A DNA stretch of 64,000 bases. It comes from Azolla caroliniana. Lineage: Eukaryota; Polypodiophyta. The notes under the pieces are model-generated. The model was given only the letters and a program-made list of their open reading frames with translations. It was not told where the DNA came from and did no database searches. The stretch spans positions 1,240,001 to 1,304,000 of the forward strand of contig JBHGNT010000011.1 in NCBI GenBank assembly GCA_043228905.1, given 5' to 3'. Each line of letters opens with the position of its first letter. The first letter of the stretch is position 1. Shown piece by piece: positions 1 through 10,255 of the stretch. The position numbers were made by a program, and so were the translations under genes.

Positions 1-620
1 TCCGGATCGTTGCGTGAGTCGGGTGGGAACCGCCGGGGTTTTGGACTAGGAAGAGGAGAGTTTTAAGGCTAATAAGAATATAAGTATGTTGTAAGAAAGA
101 GTTATAGCAAACTCGTGAATCCCACAAGTGTATTGTATTTGATTAATCAATATGAATATAAGAATATAAATTTGGGTTGAAAGAGAATGATATAGAATCC
201 TCGTGAATCCCACGAGTATAGTTTATTAATTGGTGTTTTTTAGAAACATATCCAGTTTCCAAATATTTTTCACACACAATTACATTGTGCTCCCCATCCT
301 TATGTAGTGATGGGAGAGACTAAGCATAGCTACATGCTTTTTTTTCTAATATGTTCATGCACACTAAATATGCATGGTTTACCTTTTAATAAAGGTAGGC
401 GCAAATAAAGCACTTATAGTTATTAAATCTATTTATAGAACACTAAAGATAAGGTAGCATAATGGTAAAGTTGAGGTTTGGCTACGTGGAGGTACAGGGT
501 TCGAATCCTGCCCTATGCACGTGATAAATATCTTGATATATTATTTTATTTATTTATATGTAATTAAATCGGTTATATTATTTTTACTTTTTCACGTAGT
601 GTACGAAATACACTACGACA
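1..620 (-). repeat. E1 3' LTR (missing its last bases off-window)
   Basis: This matches 2680-3299 almost base for base, with only a few substitutions (for example 78, 161 and 476), which indicates a fairly recent insertion. In element sense (minus) it contains a TATA-like CTACATAAGG region near 305 and the family motif for the LTR 3' end at 23-40. A tRNA-like unit lies antisense inside it at 451-520. Confidence 0.9.
451..520 (+). other. tRNA-like unit embedded antisense in the E1 LTR
   Basis: The segment has an A-box-like TAGCATAATGGTAAAG and, about 40 nt downstream, a perfect B-box-like GGTTCGAATCC inside a T-arm-like stem (CAGGG/CCTG). It runs opposite to the LTR sense. The acceptor stem pairs imperfectly, so I do not call a functional tRNA gene. 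A tRNA-derived SINE or an internal Pol III promoter captured by the LTR is more likely. Cognate units occur at 3130-3199, 15178-15248 (minus) and about 37160-37230 (minus). Confidence 0.65.
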
Positions 621-819
621 CTCGCCCCCTCCGAACCCGCACATCCTCCGGTATGTGCCGAAGTTGCCGATGCTCGTTGTCTCCCCTTCATCCTCCGTTT
701 GTCCCGCTATGTCAACTTTGTCTCTCCATTTTGAGTAGACCCATTCTTTTCACCCGAACCATTGTCGCCATCTGATCCACCATATTCTTTGTTCTCTCTC
801 GTCATATTCTTGGCCCTTG

Positions 820-2625
820 TCATTCGTGGTAGTGTCTTTTACTAGCCTCTTTCTTGTCTTCATCAACCTTGACTTTTTTCCGGATCGCTCTCGTCCGATC
901 GACTTTCAGTTTGATCGGCTTCCGATCGGATTCGTATTCGGCCGAATCGGAATCGGTTGTTCGGTTTCGATTGAGTCGGTCTCCTTCCGGCCTGGTTTCG
1001 GTTTCGGTTTCGGTTCGCTTTCTTTTCCTCGTTTTCACCAGCCTCGACTGGTCCAACCTCCGGTTGAGTCGAATTAGCTTCTTTCCGGATCGATCTCGTC
1101 CGATTGGCTTTCGGCTAGGTCGGCTTCCATCCATATTCGCGTTCAGCCAAGTCAGACTCGGTCGATCGGTTTTGACCGAGTCGACCCCTTTTCGGGTCGG
1201 CTTTCTTTCGGGTCGTCTTTCGGCCGAATCCTCATTCGCCCGGTTCGGCTTTCGTTTGTGTCGTCTTTCGGCCGAATTCTCTTCCTTTCGGTTCGGCTTT
1301 CTTTCGGGTCGACTTTCGGTCGAATCCTCTTTTACCCGGTTAGGCTTTCTTTCGGATCGGAATCCCGTCCGGATCACCTTCCATCCGAACCGGCTTCCGA
1401 CTTTACCTTTCTTGCCGCCACCTCCCGTCTCTCCGGTCTCACGTTGCTTCTCGAATACAACCGCCGAAGTCTCTAGAATTAGTGGGTAGGAATCCTCGGT
1501 ATTATCATCCTCCGTTGTTTCACCCATAGCCATATTCTCGGCTATCTCTCTGTCGTATGCATCGACTTCAACCTTTGTTTTCTCTCCGCCACCTTCCGTC
1601 TCTTCGGTCTCACGTTGCCTTTCGAACGCAACCGCCGGAGTCTCTGGAATTAGTGGTGGGGAAGTCTCGATATGGCCATCCGTCGTTGATTCGTCCATAG
1701 CCACCTTCAATTCGATGTCATCTTTCGTGGCGACCTCCTCAATCAAGTCCTCTTTGCTCTCTTTCACTGCATCAATTATGTTTACCCCTTTTTCACCCGA
1801 TGTTTCGGACACTTGTATTCTGAAATCTTCTTCTACACTTGGGTTATCGGCCTTATCCTTCGTCGTTGTTCTTTCGCAAGACAAGAGGGTAGCTTGTTTT
1901 ACACCCTCTTCCGTCGCACCATCATGTTGTATTTCGGCCTTCATATCGGCTCCATCGTTTGTCTTCAATCGACCATCCTTCATCGGCCATGTCGTTGACA
2001 AGATTCTCATCTTCCTCTCATCATGTCTCCGGCATACCCTTTGGACTTCGGCCCAATCTTCGGTAAGACCATTCGTACCTTCATCGTCTTCGAGTTCGAT
2101 CCCGATGTCCATCCTTTCTTTTCGATCGATCAATTTTACGAACATTAGGACTTTATCCTCCCCCACCAATCGTTGTTCCCGCTCCGAGAGTTGAGCAAGA
2201 CGATGCTCGAACTCTAGGAATGCTTGTGTTGCACTTCGGTGGGTCTTCTCCGATGCCACCCATTCGTCGAATTCTCGCCGATCTTGTCCCTTCGATCTCT
2301 TGTAATCATATGACTCTCGTAAAGCTTCTTCGAATGACCCCCATGTCGAGTTTTGTTGCCGTATCTTGTGGATTCTCTCTTGTAGCTCATCCGTGGCCAC
2401 CCGATTGAAGGATGTCACTTGCAATCCTTCCGGTATCCCACATCGTATCATCTCCGCCTTGTAGTCACGTAGATAGCGTGACACATCGTTTCCGTTGAAT
2501 TGTCCGTTTCGTTGTACGAGCCGCTTTACTGCCCCCGTGATCTCCGACATCACTCGTTGTTCTTGTAGCATCCGCTCGAACATCATCATCATCGTTATGC
2601 TCATTGCCTCTTGTTGATTCTCCAT
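820..2625 (-). CDS. Gag-like protein of the non-autonomous element E1
   Basis: The open frame is about 601 aa from the ATG at 2625. An upstream in-frame GTG at 2646 is less likely as a start. The N-terminal 220 residues are helical and align with the Gag of the gypsies at 10.4 and 32.5 kb, sharing the pattern YxAEMI, FxEWV/FMAWVES, LxEFExRxAxLS, VLxFVK and EVQRVCRRHD. The middle is acidic. The C-terminal third is a basic low-complexity region with repeats of the type SAERRPERKPNR, probably nucleic-acid binding, and no CCHC knuckle is visible. The frame is intact between two LTRs, unlike the broken pol genes nearby, so the protein may be under selection to package element RNA. No pol domain is present. 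Confidence 0.75.
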   Translation of the reverse strand: MENQQEAMSITMMMMFERMLQEQRVMSEITGAVKRLVQRNGQFNGNDVSRYLRDYKAEMIRCGIPEGLQVTSFNRVATDELQERIHKIRQQNSTWGSFEEALRESYDYKRSKGQDRREFDEWVASEKTHRSATQAFLEFEHRLAQLSEREQRLVGEDKVLMFVKLIDRKERMDIGIELEDDEGTNGLTEDWAEVQRVCRRHDERKMRILSTTWPMKDGRLKTNDGADMKAEIQHDGATEEGVKQATLLSCERTTTKDKADNPSVEEDFRIQVSETSGEKGVNIIDAVKESKEDLIEEVATKDDIELKVAMDESTTDGHIETSPPLIPETPAVAFERQRETEETEGGGEKTKVEVDAYDREIAENMAMGETTEDDNTEDSYPLILETSAVVFEKQRETGETGGGGKKGKVGSRFGWKVIRTGFRSERKPNRVKEDSTESRPERKPNRKEENSAERRHKRKPNRANEDSAERRPERKPTRKGVDSVKTDRPSLTWLNANMDGSRPSRKPIGRDRSGKKLIRLNRRLDQSRLVKTRKRKRTETETETRPEGDRLNRNRTTDSDSAEYESDRKPIKLKVDRTRAIRKKVKVDEDKKEASKRHYHE

Positions 2626-2641
2626 CTCCTTGCCACCCGCC

Positions 2642-2659
2642 TTCACGTCGGGTTCACCA
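2642..2659 (-). other. Primer binding site of E1
   Basis: On the minus strand TGGTGAACCCGACGTGAA begins five bases after the 5' LTR terminus. The same motif follows the 5' LTRs at 10256 and (with one change) 32358. It starts TGG as expected for complementarity to a tRNA CCA end. I did not identify the tRNA. Confidence 0.7.
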
Positions 2660-2663
2660 ACTG

Positions 2664-3299
2664 TGTCGTGCCTTTCGGCTCCGGATCGTTGCGTGAGTCG
2701 GGTGGGAACCGCCGGGGTTTTGGACTAGGAAGAGGAGAGTTTTAAGGCTAATAAGAATATAAATATGTTGTAAGAAAGAGTTATAGCAAACTCGTGAATC
2801 CTACGAGTGTATTGTATTTGATTAATCAATATGAATATAAGAATATAAATTTGGGTTGAAAGAGAATGATATAGAATCCTCGTGAATCCCACGAGTATAG
2901 TTTATTAATTGGTGTTTTTTAGAAACATATCCAGTTTCCAAATATTTTTCACACACAATTACATTGTGCTCCCCATCCTTATGTAGTGATGGGAGAGACT
3001 AAGCATAGCTACATGCTTTTTTTTCTAATATGTTCATGCACACTAAATATGCATGGTTTACCTTTTAATAAAGGTAGGCGCAAATAAAGCACTTATAGTT
3101 ATTAAATCTATTTATAGAACACTAAAGATAAGGTAGCATAATGGTAAAGTTGAGGTTTGGCTACGTGGAGGTACAAGGTTCGAATCTTGCCCTATGCACG
3201 TGATAAATATCTTGATATATTATTTTATTTATTTATATGTAATTAAATCGGTTATATTATTTTTACTTTTTCACGTAGTGTACGAAATACACTACGACA
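2664..3299 (-). repeat. E1 5' LTR (complete, 636 bp)
   Basis: The repeat is bounded by TGTCGT and ACGACA, which are perfect inverted termini. It lies upstream of gag in minus sense and is followed by the PBS. Its outer flank at 3300 is copia LTR. Confidence 0.9.
3130..3199 (+). other. tRNA-like unit antisense in the E1 5' LTR
   Basis: This is the second copy of the unit at 451-520, with A-box TAGCATAATGGT and B-box GGTTCGAATC. It differs by two substitutions in the T-arm (caaggttcgaatcttg here) that preserve pairing of the stem. Confidence 0.65.
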
Positions 3300-3626
3300 G
3301 CGTAAACCGAAAGGCCGTTAGTGTGGTATTCCTCGTAAGGAATAATTTTGGGAGTTAGTGTAGTAGGCTCATTTATGAGCAATCAAGTACTGTTAGTACT
3401 TGTGTCCGCCCGATAGTCAAGGCTTGTATAAAAGGTGCTCACTGAGCACGAAGTATGTACAGAGTGTCATTATTTTGAAATAGAACTGAGTTTTCTGCTC
3501 TCTCTCTGTCTCTCCATCTCCATTTCCATCTCCATCTTTGTGTTTTCTGCGTTTACTGAACTATCTTATTTCCGAACTGTGTACTCTATGTTTATACACA
3601 CGCTTCCGCACACGTATTCTTTTACA
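3300..3626 (+). repeat. Copia A 5' LTR, right part
   Basis: This matches the LTR at 20760-21076 and the array LTRs at 28 kb, ends CTTTTACA and is followed directly by the initiator-Met PBS. The left part of the LTR was displaced upstream of the window by the E1 insertion, which abuts at 3299. It includes the TATA box and the palindrome series described separately. Confidence 0.85.
3327..3449 (+). promoter_or_regulatory. Copia LTR promoter: palindrome ladder and TATA box
   Basis: Four short perfect inverted repeats occur in succession: TATTCC-N6-GGAATA (3327-3344), GCTCAT-TT-ATGAGC (3367-3380), CAAGTACT-GTT-AGTACTTG (3384-3402) and GTGCTCA-C-TGAGCAC (3435-3449). TATAAAAG (3427-3434) sits just before the last one, so the final palindrome falls near the expected transcription start. 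The same ladder, with compensating changes, is present in the other LTRs of the family (14.8, 20.8, 28, 30.8, 40.5 and 60 kb). Confidence 0.6.
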
Positions 3627-3644
3627 TGGTATCAGAACGCGAGG
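3627..3644 (+). other. Copia A primer binding site (initiator Met tRNA type)
   Basis: TGGTATCAGAACGCGAGG immediately follows the LTR end ACA. TGGTATCAGA is the standard PBS of plant copia elements primed by the initiator methionine tRNA. Confidence 0.85.
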
Positions 3645-3738
3645 GTTGAAGTCCTCTGCAGCCGACAAGCAAAGGTTGCGACAAAACAGAGTTGAAGTTG
3701 TTCCTCGTTTTTTTTTCGGAAAAGAAAAAGACAGTAAT

Positions 3739-5529
3739 ATGGACAGAGGTATGGGAAGCTCGCTACCGACGGAAAAGCTCGACAGGAGCAACTACGCACC
3801 TTGGTCGTACAAGATGCATCAATACCTGCTTGGTCACGGCTACTGTAGTTATGTCGAAGGAGCTAATGATGTAGCACCCGATTCGACACACAGAGATTTT
3901 TCGGCTTGAGAACAAGCGGCAAGCAGAGTTCTCTACTACTTTGCATCCTGTGTGAGAGACCAACTATTGAGCTATATTCGGGATGCTAAGAAGCCAAAGG
4001 ACGCGTGGGTGAATCTCAAAAAGATTTTTGCCGCAAGCACAACAACCAAGAAGATGTAGCTCAAGCAGGAGCTCAGCAATGTCCGGTAGAAAGATCTGTT
4101 TGTGGCTGATTACACAACCCGAATCAAGGAAATCTGCGATTCTCTCACCTCCGTCAACGTGAACGTTGAGGAAGATGAAATGGTGCAAGTTTGCCTTGGT
4201 GGGCTAGCGTCCAGGTTCGGAGCCTTCCGAACGATGGTCTATACAAGGGAGAATACGCCTTCATTCTTCGAGCTTCAGTCAATGTTGCTGGTGGAGGAAA
4301 ATTACGCGGGTGCATCGACGAGTAAGCACACTGACGATAAGATGTTGTACACGGAGGAAGATAGGCCCTGTGGTCGTGATGGACGAGACGGATCGACACG
4401 CAATGCATGTGACCGACAAGAGCAGAATAGGCGGCATAATCAAAATGCTGACAGTAGTTTCGAACCCTCCACAAGTAGGGGGAGTCATGGCGGCGCCAGA
4501 AGTTGGCAGGAGAAGGCCGCATCGGAATGCTGGTACTGTGGCAAGAAAGGCCACAAGAAGAGCAAGTGCTGGAAAAAGAGAGCCGATTCGGACAAAGCCG
4601 GATCGAGCCGAAGAGACGTAGAGAGGCGTCATAGATCGCACTACACAGAAGGCTGTGAACGAGTCGAAAACAAATCGGGCCCAACCTTCATAATGAAGCA
4701 TAAGGCCGATTCTATGGCCGTGAACACCTTGAAATCAAGCGAGGTGTGGTATGTTGATTCCGGAGCATCAAATCATATGACGAGTCATGAGGAATGGTTC
4801 TCGTACTTGGAGAAACAGGAATCGCAAGGAGTGGTCGAAACGGGAGACGACACTCCGCATACCATCGAACATGTCGGCGAAGTTCCCCTCAGCCACGTCG
4901 GGAAAAAAGGGAAACTCATGAATTTATTGCACATCCTGACAATAACGAAGAACCTGGTGTCGGTCGATCAGATCGTCGACTAGGGAATGCAGGTTCGATT
5001 CACGCATCTCGGCTGCTTCATAGAAGAGGAAGGCAAAGTAATCGTGCAAGGGCGCCGTGAAGGGAGGATGTTTATCCTCGACACTAATCAAGCCGGCACC
5101 GCATTATACGCGAAAGGACAAAAGGTCGAATCGGACATCGACCTGTGGCACAAACGGTTCGGCCATGTAAATTTCTCATGGCTTCATGAGATGTAGATGA
5201 AGAACATTGTTTTCAGCTTGCCGAAATTTCGGGGCCGTAATGGCCAAGTCTGTGAAGCCTGTAAGATGGGAAAACATCATCAACTTCCATTCCCCAATGA
5301 GCGTAATCGTAGTCAAAGTCCGCTGGATTTGATTCATTCAGATGTGTGGGGACTGGCACAGAACGTGAGTCTCGGTGGAAGCCGTTACTTTGTAACCTTC
5401 ATCGACAACTTCACTCGGCACACGTGGGTATGCACGATCGCGAAGAAGAGCGAAGGCTTCGCATGTTTCCTGAAGGTGAAGAGCCTTGCGGAAAGGGAAA
5501 CATGGCGTAAGATCAAATGCCTACGGTCC
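3739..5529 (+). pseudogene. Copia A gag-PR-integrase, decayed and truncated
   Basis: Translation from the ATG at 3739 gives a copia Gag (EKLDRSNYAPWSYKMH, then the UBN2-type LKxIFAAST region). A CCHC knuckle CWYCGKKGHKKSKCW lies at about 4540-4580, the protease DSGASNHM at about 4757, and GAG-pre-integrase LDTNQAGT followed by LWHKRFGHVNF at 5075-5180. The start of the integrase core (IHSDVWG, YFVTFIDNF) ends at KCLR. The frame is broken by stops at 3907, 4057, 4088, 4981 and 5194. Where the copy at 39-40 kb is intact, several of these differ by C-to-T or G-to-A. The gene stops abruptly at 5529, where a gypsy LTR starts. RT and RNase H are absent here. Confidence 0.85.
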
Positions 5530-5995
5530 TGTTAGAGACATAGACTAATGTAAGCATTAGATAACCTTGGATCAAATATAGATGAATAGATAGAAAGGAG
5601 AGAGAGAAAGAAGGGTGCCGATCCACCCCACCCGACCACCCCCGAGCGAAGGGATCGAGATGGACTCGAGCCTCGATCGGCGTCCCATACCACCGCCGTG
5701 GCATCGAGTCGTACCTGGTGCTGGCGCGCTCGCTACAAGAGTTGACCCACCACAAGACAGAGTCTCGATGTAGCCAACAAGATGATCAAATGAGGGTAGC
5801 TAAGCCTCGTATTTATAGCGATACCCAAGGCCCCCAGCCATGTTCACACTTGGCCTAATGGGTTGTCTCAATCCCGAGGATTAAAATTAATCCTCCCTTT
5901 CTTTACACTCTCATTTAACCCTCACACTTAACCATGTGTATAGAATACTACGATAAATTCTCACCACGGGATATTATATGGTCATGCCCGTAACA
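5530..5995 (-). repeat. Chromovirus 3' LTR
   Basis: The segment runs TGTTAG...CGTAACA. On the minus strand it begins TGTTACGGGC and is preceded by the purine tract AAAGAGGGGGAGTA, the expected PPT-LTR junction at the 3' end of a minus-strand element. It interrupts the copia integrase reading frame at 5529. Only this LTR is seen; the 5' one is missing with the element's upstream part. Confidence 0.8.
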
Positions 5996-6002
5996 TACTC
6001 CC

Positions 6003-9000
6003 CCTCTTTAAAACATTGCACTCTTGCAATGGAAAGTTAAGGAAGTTAGTTCTGAGAGTATTTTCGCGTTCCCATGTGGCATCTTTTATTGATTTATAAA
6101 TCCATTTTATTTTAAATTCTCAGATTTCTTTAGTACGTAATTTTTTTGTTTTAACATCGAGAATTCTTTCTGGTACATGTGGTTTAGAAGATAATTCTTC
6201 TGAAGTAACTAGAGTTTCAGTTGTAATTGTATTATCGCCAAAACCTAGAAGTTCTTTTAGACGAGTCACATGAAAAACTGGATGAATTCTAACACCATCG
6301 GGAAGAGCGAGACAATAGGATGATGACCCAATGCGTTTGAGGATTGTAAAAGGTCCACAAAACCGTGGGGTTAACTTAGTGCACTTACCCGTAGACAATG
6401 TCTTAGAATTGTGAGGTACACGTAAAAATACCTTCTGTCTAGGGTTGAATACATGAGGTTGCCTATGATGATCGGCATAAAAACGTGCTCTATCTTGAGC
6501 TGTTTTTATATTATCTCGTGCAATATGCAACATATCTTGCATATCCCGAAGAAAGTTTTGCGTACTTCGCAACTCATCATGATGTATAGTAACATCAATC
6601 GGGGCTCGTGGCTGAAAACTATACATCAACATAAAAGGACTATATCCCGTCGACGTATGCTTGGAGCTGTTATAAGAAAACTCCAAAATTGGGAGATAAC
6701 GTTCCCATTTTGTTGGTTTTGCACCAACATATGCTCGAAGCATGTCCTCAATAATTTGATTTACTCGTTTTGTTTGTCCATCGGATTGAGGATGATCCGT
6801 GGAGCTCATGCTCAACGTAGTTTCTAACTTCTTGAAGACTTGCGCGCAGAAGTCACTAGTAAATTTTGGATCTCAATCACTCACAATATCCATCGGTAAC
6901 CCATAAAAATGAAATAACTCGTCAACGAATTGGTAAGCCAATTCAGGAGTTGTTACCGTGGTTTTAGTAGCAATAAATCTGGCCATTTTAGTTAGTCGAT
7001 CAACCACAACCCAGATGGCATCATGGCCTTTTCGGGTGCGAGGAAGGCTAACAATAAAATCCATGGATATACTTTCCCACTTATTGTTGGGAATGTCCAA
7101 GAGATGTAAAAGTCCTACGGCTTTAAGTCGCTCGACTTTGTTAACCTGACATTGGTGACATTTAGTCACATAGCTATGTATGTCAGGGCGTATCTTAGGC
7201 CAATAGAATTGAGTGGAGATGAGAACGAGTGTACGATGTATTCTAGGGTGCCCTACTGAGGGTGCATCATGGCATTAAAAAACAATCCTCTTTTTGACCT
7301 CGGGTAAATCTGGAACACAAACCTTCCCATTACGGTAGAGCAGACCGTTAGCAATGTGGAAGTATTCCTTCGAGGATGTGGTGGTGTCTGTTCCAGACTC
7401 AACTTTTGCCCAGTATTTTGCAAAATAACTGTCATCAGGATACTTCCCTCGAAGGTGATCATAAAGATCTTATGATATTTCAGTGAAGCTAAGCATGTTA
7501 ACTTCATGGATGCGACTTAGTGCATCAGCGACAATGTGGAAGTATTCCTTCGAGGATGTGGTGGTGTTTGTTCCAGACTCAACTCTTGCCCAGTATTTTG
7601 CAAAATAACTGTCATCAGGATACTTCCCTCGAAGGTGATCATAAAGATCTTATGATATTTCAGTGAAGCTAAGCATGTTAACTTCATGGATGCGACTTAG
7701 TGCATCAGCGACAATGTGGAAGTATTCCTTCGAGGATGTGGTGGTGTTTGTTCCAGACTCAACTCTTGCCCAGTATTTTGCAAAATAACTGTCATCAGGA
7801 TACTTCCCTCGAAGGTGATCATAAAGATCTTATGATATTTCAGTGAAGCTAAGCATGTTAACTTCCTGGATGCGACTTAGTGCATCAGTGACAATGTTCG
7901 TGGAACCTTTACCATATCATATGGAAAAATCAAAGTCCTGGATGAGATCAGCCCATCGTGCCTTACGACCTTTCAGGTCTTGTTGGTCACAAAAATATTT
8001 CATGGACTCGTAGTCCGTAGTTACCACAAGGCGATTTCCATAAAGATAATGGCGCCATGTTTTGAGCGCCTGTATAATTGCAAATAATTCTTTTTCTTGA
8101 ATGGTATACCGACATTGAGCAGAATCAAGTTTCTTACTCTTGAATGCTATTCGTTTACCATCTTGATGTAAGACAACACCAATAGCATAATCGCTTGCAT
8201 CGGTTTCAACCTCAAAAGGTTTGAAGGATCGGGTAAAAGAAGTGAAGGAGCCTTGCACAGTAGGTACCTGAGTTCCTTAAAGGCGAGGTCTAGTGTAGCA
8301 TTCCACACAATAGGTTTTGTAGACTTACGTGTTTGACCTTTTAGAAGATCAGTAAACGGTGTTGTCAATTGGGAGTAATTACGAAGAGATTTTCGCAAAA
8401 ACCCGACAAAACCAAGGAGTGATCGAACTTCTCGAATATTCCGAAGAGTGGGCCAAAGCTTGATCTTCTCGATGTGAGAAGGATCAATTTTAACTCCTCA
8501 TTCGGTTATGAGATGTCCAAGATAAGTAATTGATTTCTTGAAGAACTCACATTTTGAGATCTTCGCATAAAACTGTTTGTAACACAATGTTTATAAAACA
8601 AAACGGACATGTTTAGCATGTTCTTGTAATGTACGACTATAAACTAAAATATCATCCAAGAAAATAACGACAAATTTTCCAAGTTGTTCTCGGAAAATGT
8701 CATTCACTTCTTGTTGAAATGTAGCCGGAGCATTGGTCAAACCAAAAGGCATAACCAAAAACTCATAATGGCCATAGCGCGTATGAAATGCCGTTTTAGG
8801 AACATCGTCCTCACTTATACGTATTTGATGGTAGCCAACACGGAGATCAAGTTTCGTAAAATACTGAGCTCCCTGGCGACGGTCAATTAGATCGTCAGCC
8901 TGGGGCAATGGATACGAATTCTTGATCGTCACTTTATTCAAGCGTCGGTAATTAATACACATACGCCATGTGCCCTCTTTCTTTTTAACCAAGAGAATTG

Positions 9001-9616
9001 ATGCACCCCATGGAGATTTACAATAACGTATATAACCCATTCGTAAATAGTCCTTGAGTTGCTTAGATACCTCATCCTCTTCGGATCGACTTAAGCGATA
9101 AGGACGTATACTTATTGGTGCAACGCCAGGTACAATATCTATACGATGGTCTATATTATGTTTAGGAGGTAACCCATCTAGTAGTTCACTCGGAAAAACA
9201 TCACGAAAATCATTTAAGATTTCATCAAGTTGTTGTTGTTCAAAATATGTTAATTGAACCGAGACATTATCAATATTGTAAACATAAATGTCCGGATCAA
9301 GTACACAATAAAATAGAGTAGAACAAGAAAACTCGGATATTGATGGACACGAGGAAACAATTGAGAGGGATTGTTTTTTTACACATTGAATAAAATGAGT
9401 ACAATCGTTTAGTACAAATGTAATTGAATGATGAACCCAATCAATAAATAAAGAAGAGTTTTTATTATAGAACCAGGGATAACCCAGTATTACATCAGTG
9501 GTACAAAGATTCATTACATGGAAGTCTACTTCCTCTATATAAGTATCAATAGAAATTCCTAATGAATGAATCACCCCATTGATGTATTGTACTCTTCCAT
9601 CAGCCAAGTGCACCAT
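6003..9616 (-). pseudogene. Ty3/gypsy chromovirus pol (PR-RT-RNase H-IN-chromodomain), decayed
   Basis: In minus sense from 9616 downwards: the C-terminal part of a retropepsin ([11 protein letters not shown]), then RT with [12 protein letters not shown] and the catalytic FLDDILVYS (near 8650). RNase H follows (ETDASDYAIG at 8200, TDYESMKYF at 7990). Integrase shows a zinc-finger CHQCQ near 7160, SMDFIVSLP near 7070 and STDHPQSDGQTKRVNQ near 6800. After the HPVFHVTRLKE module a chromodomain-like segment ends with DATWERENT near 6050, interrupted by a TGA at 6120. That C-terminus places the element among chromoviruses. Several frameshifts and stops disable it. Gag, the protease active site and the 5' LTR are missing, cut off at 9616 by the next gypsy LTR. 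Confidence 0.85.
7352..7892. repeat. 180-bp unit tandemly triplicated in the chromovirus pol
   Basis: The segment beginning AATGTGGAAGTATTCC repeats at 7353, 7533 and 7713 with an exact 180-bp period (60 codons) and only a few substitutions between copies. It lies in the RNase H to integrase linker. The exact multiple of three would have preserved frame had the gene been active. A frame stop occurs within each copy. Confidence 0.85.
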
Positions 9617-10251
9617 TGTCGTGAAGAAAACCGGCCAGAAGTGGAATCAACGAAGTAGGGCGCATGAACCGGCCCTACACTTTTCCACACTAATTACTAC
9701 CCTGTAAATAGACTAGATGTGACGCATTGAATGTCTAGGAAATCAAAGAGCATCTCTGACCGAAAGGACAGAGAATAAATTGATGAAAACGAGGGTGCAA
9801 CGGCCTGCCTCGACGGCCTATAAAAGGGAAGGAAGAAGGCGGATGAAAGGATATCGCATTTTGGGAGCGAGGATGAAGTGCTGTCGGACTGGGACCGAGC
9901 TCTCTCCTCCATCATTCGTCATTCTCTGCAGGATTTGGACGGGGTTGCCTCTGCTTCGTGGACAACCCGTGTGCTTCCGGTAGATGCTCCACAGTCCAAT
10001 CGGGTTGTGTGCGTGCAGAGCATCGTGTGTGTGTGTGTGTGTTCGCCCGAGTTGGGTCCATTGCCGGCTTGCCGGTTGTAATCGTTATTGATTTTGTAAT
10101 TAAGACTTTGTGCTCTCTCTCTTTCTCTCTCCCCCCCGAACCTGTGTTTCCGCAACTTGCTCTCTCTCTTTCTCTTCTTTCTCACGCTCCTTGGTTCAAG
10201 GTCCCCGCGGTCCCACCTCTTTCCACACGCGAAGAGCGTAACAACTCGACA
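9617..10251 (+). repeat. 5' LTR of diverged gypsy (gypsy 2)
   Basis: The repeat starts TGTCGTGAAGA and ends CTCGACA, just before a PBS. It contains TATAAAAGG (9819), a (GT)n run at about 10025-10042, pyrimidine-rich blocks and the family motif TCCCCGCGGTCCCACC at 10202-10217. The left junction truncates the chromovirus pol. No 3' LTR is seen because the element is cut at about 13995. Confidence 0.75.
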
Positions 10252-10255
10252 TATT

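Larger units (their letters stand above)
1..3299 (-). mobile_element. Gag-only non-autonomous LTR retrotransposon (element E1)
   Basis: Two near-identical direct repeats (1-620 and 2664-3299) flank a 2.0-kb internal region with one long minus-strand gag-like frame and no protease, integrase or RT. The complete LTR begins TGTCGT and ends ACGACA. Read on the minus strand, a PBS follows the 5' LTR (2659 down to 2642) and a purine tract (621-632) precedes the 3' LTR. The PBS, the LTR 3'-end motif (CCCCGGCGGTTCC) and the Gag match the gypsy elements at 9617 and 31569, so this is probably a non-autonomous relative mobilised by them. Its right flank, GCGTAAACCG, is copia LTR sequence, so it inserted into the copia LTR that continues at 3300. 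About 16 bp of the left LTR lie outside the window. Confidence 0.85.

Noticed and set aside
451-520. Functional tRNA gene
   Set aside because: A and B boxes are good, but the acceptor stem has mismatches, the anticodon arm is not convincing, and it recurs inside LTR copies.
854-1489. 211-codon plus-strand frame opposite E1 gag
   Set aside because: It is the antisense shadow of the low-complexity basic repeats of gag; composition (Phe/Ser/Arg-rich) mirrors the sense repeats, and it has no domain.
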